Shown piece by piece: positions 59,969 to 64,000 of a stretch of 64,000 nucleotides of DNA. Position 1 is the stretch's first letter, and every line of letters starts with the position of its first letter. The position numbers and the translations under genes were made by a program. The DNA is from Desulfomonile tiedjei DSM 6799 (GTDB taxonomy: Bacteria > Desulfobacterota > Desulfomonilia > Desulfomonilales > Desulfomonilaceae): NCBI RefSeq assembly GCF_000266945.1, contig NC_018025.1, positions 496,001 to 560,000 on the forward strand, in the 5' to 3' direction. The notes under the pieces are model-generated. The model had not been told where the DNA came from, did no database searches, and saw only the letters and a list, made by a program, of their open reading frames with translations.

Positions 59969-60979
59969 ATGCGGATATCCTCGCGGATTTTAAGGAAAAG
60001 CCGCACCTTCTTTATGGGATTTCTTACGGTTTTGTTTTTTTTGTCGCTCCAAGCACCTGGCATTGTTAACGGAGCGCAAACAAAAAAGTCTTCAGTGGTA
60101 AAGAAACATGTCACCCAACCCAAGAAGGCGAAATATAGTGTCAAAAAGAAATTGCGACCCCAGCCCCGCGGCATTCAGGCCAAGGCGTCGTATTGCGTAA
60201 ATTTGCGGAGCAATGAAACCCTGCACTCCAAAAACGCCGATCAGCAGTTACCGGTAGCAAGCTTAAGTAAGCTCGTGACCGCCATGGTGGCTCTCGATCA
60301 TTTTCCCATGAATAAAAAGCTGGAAGTGCCGGAAAATATAAAGAAGGTTCCGAAATCTGTGGTGGGACTCAGACCGGGAGACGAACTGACCGTGAAAGAT
60401 CTTCTGCACGGTCTTCTCATAGGCTCGGGTAACGATTGCGCTGAAACTCTGGCCTGCGCGTACCCCGGCGGGAAGAAGAATTTTGTTGCGGCAATGAACA
60501 AGAAAGCGCGTTCCCTCGGAATGCGTAAGACGCTTTTCTACACTCCCAGCGGTTTGGATCAGATAAGCGTCAATGGTTCCGAAGAACCGGATGTGGACTC
60601 CAATGTATCGACAGCTCGAGAAATAGCCTCCATTGCTCGTGCAGCATTCTCAAATCCGACGATCCGCGAGGTGTCCCTGAAAAAATCACACATACTCGCG
60701 AGTGAAAAAGAGAAGAACGGATATCCTGTACGAACCACGAACAAACTCTTGCGCGACAATTTACCGCTCATGGGCGGAAAAACCGGCTACACTTCGCGTG
60801 CAGGGCATTGCCTGGCAACTGAATTCACTCCCGGCCGGAATGCATTCCTGATCGTGGTACTGGGGAGCCCAGATCATTTTCGCGATACTCGACTCTTGTA
60901 CCATAAGGTCCTAAAAGAAACTTCCGGAGCGAAAGCTCCTGTCAGTTCCAAAACTGCCCGGGTTGCTTCACAGGATTAA
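59969..60979 (+). CDS. D-alanyl-D-alanine carboxypeptidase, S11 family (DacF/DacA-like)
   Basis: The 336-residue penicillin-binding protein trims the terminal D-alanine from peptidoglycan stem peptides in the periplasm. A signal anchor (about 12-34) is followed by a lysine-rich linker (38-70) and the S11 catalytic domain. The active-site motifs are complete: S98-x-x-K101 in ASLSKL, S153-G-N155 in GSGND, and K271-T-G273 in GGKTGYTS. The usual C-terminal beta-sandwich and amphipathic anchor are missing or very short (about 40 residues after the domain). The N-terminal helix therefore probably tethers it. The start ATG at 59969 follows AGGAGAAGCAAGCTT. It ends before a strong terminator. Confidence 0.93.
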   Translation: MRISSRILRKSRTFFMGFLTVLFFLSLQAPGIVNGAQTKKSSVVKKHVTQPKKAKYSVKKKLRPQPRGIQAKASYCVNLRSNETLHSKNADQQLPVASLSKLVTAMVALDHFPMNKKLEVPENIKKVPKSVVGLRPGDELTVKDLLHGLLIGSGNDCAETLACAYPGGKKNFVAAMNKKARSLGMRKTLFYTPSGLDQISVNGSEEPDVDSNVSTAREIASIARAAFSNPTIREVSLKKSHILASEKEKNGYPVRTTNKLLRDNLPLMGGKTGYTSRAGHCLATEFTPGRNAFLIVVLGSPDHFRDTRLLYHKVLKETSGAKAPVSSKTARVASQD

Positions 60980-61006
60980 TGAAGCTTTTGGATTGACGAG
61001 CACGTG

Positions 61007-61033
61007 AGAGACTCCTTTGGAGTCTCTTTTTTT
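61007..61033 (+). terminator. rho-independent terminator of the D,D-carboxypeptidase gene
   Basis: The perfect 9-base stem AGAGACTCC/GGAGTCTCT with a TTT loop is followed directly by seven T residues. It ends at the stop codon of the convergent kinase gene. Confidence 0.88.
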
Positions 61034-62885
61034 ATTCTTTGGGAAGCACAAAGAGAAAATTGACCCATTCTCCCGGTCTCGTCTCACACCAGATTCGGCC
61101 TCCGTGCGCCTCAATTATCCTGCGGATATTATAGAGACCGAGTCCGGTTCCCCGCTTATCTCGCGTCGTTTCGTCATGAACCCGGTAGAATTTTTCAAAA
61201 ATCTTTTCCACTTGATCGTGCGGCACACCCGGCCCGCCGTTCCACACGTTAAAAAGATAATGATCCGGATACTCTTCGACTCCGTATGCCACTTTTTTCT
61301 CCGGGTCCCTGTACTTCAGAGCGTTACCGAAAAGATTCCTGTACACAATTTCCAGGAGAGCCGGATCTCCCATAAGGGCTATTGCCCCAACTCCTCCCAT
61401 ACTTGCATCGTAACTTTGGAACGAATCGGGATAGCGCTCCTTAAGGCCGATCATTGCGGGATAGATTACTTCTTTGTAGAAATTATGAATAAGTCTTTTT
61501 CTCACCTGAAATTCGCCGTGCTCCAGTTCTGCCATCACGAGAAAGTCCCGGCTCATTGCTTCGAGGAATTTGGAATGATGGTAGACGATTTGCATCTGAT
61601 CGCGACGAGCCGGATCGGTCTCGGTTTTCAGGAGCCTGCTGAGAAATCCTCCCATGACGATAAGAGAATTCTTTGTCTCGTGATTTATAAAATGGATGGC
61701 TTCGCGGTAATTCTGGGTGAGACGTTCCTGCTCTTTACGCAATGCAGTTTCTTTGTTGACATCCTTAATCACTCCCACCGTGCCGAGAATACTGCCTTGC
61801 TCGTCCTTCAGAAGGGATAGACTCAACGAGCTTTCAACAGTCTCGCCCAACTTGGTCTTGAGCTGAGTTTGATAGTTTCTGATGCCGCCTGTGAGCACGA
61901 CTTCGGCCATAAGTCGATCTCTTTCCGTCGGATCGACCCATAATTCAGTGACCTTTCGGCCCTGCACTTCCTCAGCGGAATAGCCGAGTATCTTCTCAGC
62001 GCTGGGATTGAACTCCACGATACGCTGGTCAAGATCGGTGGTAATTATCATATCTTCCGAGCATCTGAGAATGCCTTCCAGATACCCGGTCTCCTTTGCA
62101 AGCGCCTCGGTTCTCGTCCACATTTCTTTGGCCAAGTTTCCGGCCAGTTTGCGGTATCGCTCCTCGGATTGTCTCAATCGAGCCCAGAGATCCGAGACTT
62201 CCACTTGTCTGCCGATGAGGCCTGCGGACTCCTCGAGGAAATATGTCTCCTCCGGGATCTGTTTTCGAGTCTCGGGATATGAAGCAACCAGTCTTCCTCT
62301 TACCTTGCCCTCGACCATTATTTCCTGGACAAACTCGGTTCCTGTTTCCTCGGGTTTGTCTCCGTAGACCTTGTCGTCAAGTTCGAGCCATACGTGTGTA
62401 GAGCCCTCCAATCCGGAAATGACGTGTACCAGGGCACTATCCATTTTTTCTGCAAAAGGGGCGTTGCTCATAAGCTTGCGGCTCACGAGCAGCAACGAAG
62501 AAAGCTTGTGGAGGAGTGGGGGACGCATCGATAGGTTATTTTTCTCAATCATTTCCGGAGTTCCATCGTTGACCGTACGGATAATTTCGAGAACCAGCCC
62601 CTCTTGCTCGTCATGAAGGTGTTTAACGTCTATCAGGTACGAGCAACCGCATCGAGATTGCACCTGCCCTATTACGGGATCCCCGTAACCTCTGGATAAA
62701 TCCTGAAAAGAACAAAACGGACAAATATCATCCAGCCCGGCCAGTGCTTTGTAACATTTCCGCCCCACCGCATTGCCGAACCGATTTACTGAACGACTGT
62801 TCATGCATACTATTCTGGCGTCAGCACCAATGAGACACGCACAATCAGATATACTCTCAATAAGTGTCTCTGCTAAAACCCTCAC
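61032..62885 (-). CDS. PAS sensor histidine kinase with cysteine-rich N-terminal PAS domain
   Basis: The 617-residue soluble kinase has an N-terminal PAS-like domain (about 1-100) carrying five close cysteines: C44, C55, C58, C79 and C81. A GAF-like stretch (about 130-225) follows, then a coiled coil (230-265) and a second PAS (about 265-385). The HisKA-type segment has its histidine in FINHETKNSLIVMGGF near 393. The ATPase domain has LFGNALKY and GTGLGLYNIRRIIEAHGG. The cysteine cluster might bind a metal or Fe-S centre and act as a redox sensor. No response regulator is adjacent. The ATG at 62885 lacks a strong ribosome-binding site. Confidence 0.9.
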   Translation of the reverse strand: MRVLAETLIESISDCACLIGADARIVCMNSRSVNRFGNAVGRKCYKALAGLDDICPFCSFQDLSRGYGDPVIGQVQSRCGCSYLIDVKHLHDEQEGLVLEIIRTVNDGTPEMIEKNNLSMRPPLLHKLSSLLLVSRKLMSNAPFAEKMDSALVHVISGLEGSTHVWLELDDKVYGDKPEETGTEFVQEIMVEGKVRGRLVASYPETRKQIPEETYFLEESAGLIGRQVEVSDLWARLRQSEERYRKLAGNLAKEMWTRTEALAKETGYLEGILRCSEDMIITTDLDQRIVEFNPSAEKILGYSAEEVQGRKVTELWVDPTERDRLMAEVVLTGGIRNYQTQLKTKLGETVESSLSLSLLKDEQGSILGTVGVIKDVNKETALRKEQERLTQNYREAIHFINHETKNSLIVMGGFLSRLLKTETDPARRDQMQIVYHHSKFLEAMSRDFLVMAELEHGEFQVRKRLIHNFYKEVIYPAMIGLKERYPDSFQSYDASMGGVGAIALMGDPALLEIVYRNLFGNALKYRDPEKKVAYGVEEYPDHYLFNVWNGGPGVPHDQVEKIFEKFYRVHDETTRDKRGTGLGLYNIRRIIEAHGGRIWCETRPGEWVNFLFVLPKE

Positions 62886-63237
62886 ACTGTATCCTCAACG
62901 AATTGTTAAGTAAATCTACATTCTGGCCAAAGGGCCGCAAGGTCGTTCACTCGGGAAGAAAGGAGATCCCGCCCGCGAACATCGTTGAGAAGGCGCGCAC
63001 GCTTGGAAGAGTTCCGATTCAACACTTCAGTAGCTATCGCAAGTTGGCACGGAAGTCAACGGTTTCCACCCCTTGCTGCTGGAGGTGGAAGCAGCAATGA
63101 CATTTGCTTGCGACACCAAGGTATGTTCCATTGCTGAGATCCGATTTGTATTCACGCGAAATTTTTTGTTGCGGTTTGACTATCCCGTCTCCCCAATGCT
63201 AGATTACAGCTAATTGTTCTTCTGACCGGAGGGGCTG
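62886..63237. other. divergent intergenic region, histidine kinase / RmlA-like gene
   Basis: About 350 bases hold no supported gene. A candidate promoter for the RmlA-like gene lies at the right end (separate entry). Confidence 0.45.
63176..63205 (+). promoter_or_regulatory. candidate sigma-70 promoter of the RmlA-like gene
   Basis: TTGACT (63176-63181) and TAGATT (63200-63205) have an 18-base spacer. They lie 32 bases before the ATG, with a GGAGGGG ribosome-binding site between. Confidence 0.5.
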
Positions 63238-63966
63238 ATGAAAGGCGTTGTTCTAGCCGGAGGACTCGGGACGCGGTTATATCCGCTGACAAAAATAACA
63301 AATAAGCACTTACTCCCTGTTTATAACAGGCCTATGATAACGTATCCCATCGAATGCCTTGTCAAGGCCGGTATAAAGGATATTCTGGTGGTGACAGGCG
63401 GTAATAATCCGGGTGATTTTCTTCGACTCCTTGGAAATGGTAAGCAGTATGGCGTGGAGCAGATCAACTATGCATACCAGGAAGGAGAAGGCGGAATAGC
63501 AGAAGCTTTGGCGCTTGCCCAGGCGCATGCCGCTCGATCCAAGATCTGTGTAGTACTGGGTGACAATCTCATAGAGAAGAATATCATCCATGCAGTCCGG
63601 GATTTTGAGCAGCAGGAACAGGGGGCTAGAATACTTCTCAAAGAAGTGGATGACCCCCAGAGGTTTGGCGTACCCATATTTCAGGACGGCAGGCTGATAA
63701 AAATCGAGGAAAAACCGAAAAATCCGTCTTCCTCGTATGCTGTCACCGGTATCTATATGTACGATGGACAAGTTTTTGATTACATCGATACCTTAACTCC
63801 CTCTCAAAGAGGTGAATTGGAAATAACCGACGTAAATAACATCTACATAGACCGAAATGCCATGAGCTGGTCCATTCTGGACGGATGGTGGACAGATGCC
63901 GGAACCTTCGATTCTCTTTTGAGAGCATCCAACCTCGTAGCTCAGGGAGGCGCAAACAAGATTTGA
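63238..63966 (+). CDS. sugar-nucleotide pyrophosphorylase, RmlA-like (glucose-1-phosphate thymidylyltransferase type)
   Basis: The 242-residue cytosolic enzyme couples a sugar 1-phosphate to an NTP, probably dTTP, giving an activated sugar for surface polysaccharides. The signature is VVLAGGLGTRLYPLTKITNK (residues 4-23), then HLLPVYNRPMITYPIE. The metal-binding LGDNL lies near 106-110, and EEKPKNPSSSYAVTGIYMYD near 160-179. The length fits the short RmlA type without the C-terminal regulatory extension of some homologues. The ATG at 63238 follows GGAGGGGCTG. It is probably the first gene of an envelope-sugar cluster that continues beyond the window. Confidence 0.9.
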   Translation: MKGVVLAGGLGTRLYPLTKITNKHLLPVYNRPMITYPIECLVKAGIKDILVVTGGNNPGDFLRLLGNGKQYGVEQINYAYQEGEGGIAEALALAQAHAARSKICVVLGDNLIEKNIIHAVRDFEQQEQGARILLKEVDDPQRFGVPIFQDGRLIKIEEKPKNPSSSYAVTGIYMYDGQVFDYIDTLTPSQRGELEITDVNNIYIDRNAMSWSILDGWWTDAGTFDSLLRASNLVAQGGANKI

Positions 63967-64000
63967 CAGAGGAAATCACTCGAACGAAATTTCTGCAGCC

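Overview
The window looks like chromosomal DNA of a mesophilic Desulfobacterota (deltaproteobacterial) anaerobe of roughly 50% GC; a Desulfomonile-like sulfate reducer or dehalogenator is my best guess. This rests on gene content, not on a marker gene: an anaerobic-type corrinoid methyltransferase operon, many PAS-rich sensor kinases, sigma-54 control, paired RND and MacAB-type efflux systems, and abundant intergenic palindromic repeats. No rRNA, tRNA, CRISPR array, phage or transposase gene was found.

Layout. 0-4.8 kb: the start of a Rieske-like protein, a TauE/SafE exporter, GAPDH with a TreT-like glycosyltransferase, and a PEBP-family protein. 5-12.4 kb: an RND efflux pump (adaptor and permease) behind a PAS histidine kinase and a TetR regulator, all on the minus strand. 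12.7-17.5 kb: a complete five-gene branched-chain amino acid type (HAAT) ABC importer on the plus strand. 17.7-19.8 kb: a stand-alone cyclic-nucleotide-binding domain protein and a zinc aryl-alcohol-type dehydrogenase. 19.8-28.3 kb: the most distinctive locus, a minus-strand operon of two MFS transporters, a UroD-type methyltransferase, a corrinoid protein and a pterin-dependent methyltransferase. A textbook sigma-54 promoter precedes it, with upstream repeated half-sites and a four-PAS sigma-54 activator gene. This is the arrangement expected of an inducible O- or N-demethylase that feeds methyl groups to tetrahydrofolate.

28.4-37.4 kb: a repeat-rich spacer, a VOC protein, and then a minus-strand phosphorelay cluster. 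The cluster holds a giant hybrid kinase with two receivers and an HPt, a receiver-GGDEF cyclase, a degenerate HPt-receiver-GGDEF-ankyrin fusion, and a single-domain receiver. 38.4-42 kb: SMC. 42-46.3 kb: an SRPBCC protein, a MerR regulator, two unknown membrane proteins and many palindromes. 46.3-52.4 kb: a MacAB-type ABC efflux operon with two permeases and a Cache-domain protein, divergent from an AraC regulator. 52.7-57 kb: a small unknown protein, a secreted parvulin, and a secreted double-SUMF1 plus PDZ protein. 57-64 kb: a DUF4331 protein, a PstS-like binding protein, a D,D-carboxypeptidase, a PAS histidine kinase and an RmlA-like nucleotidyltransferase.

Intergenic DNA is unusually structured. 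A ~130 bp repeat occurs three times, and two copies carry a ~180 bp MITE-like insert that the third lacks. There is also a 216 bp nested palindrome, a family of perfect hairpins with a GGGGAACCTTCT-like stem, and CCCCCTT/AAGGGGG palindromes. Start sites were chosen by ribosome-binding sites read in the sequence. All functional names rest on motif recognition by eye, without database searches.
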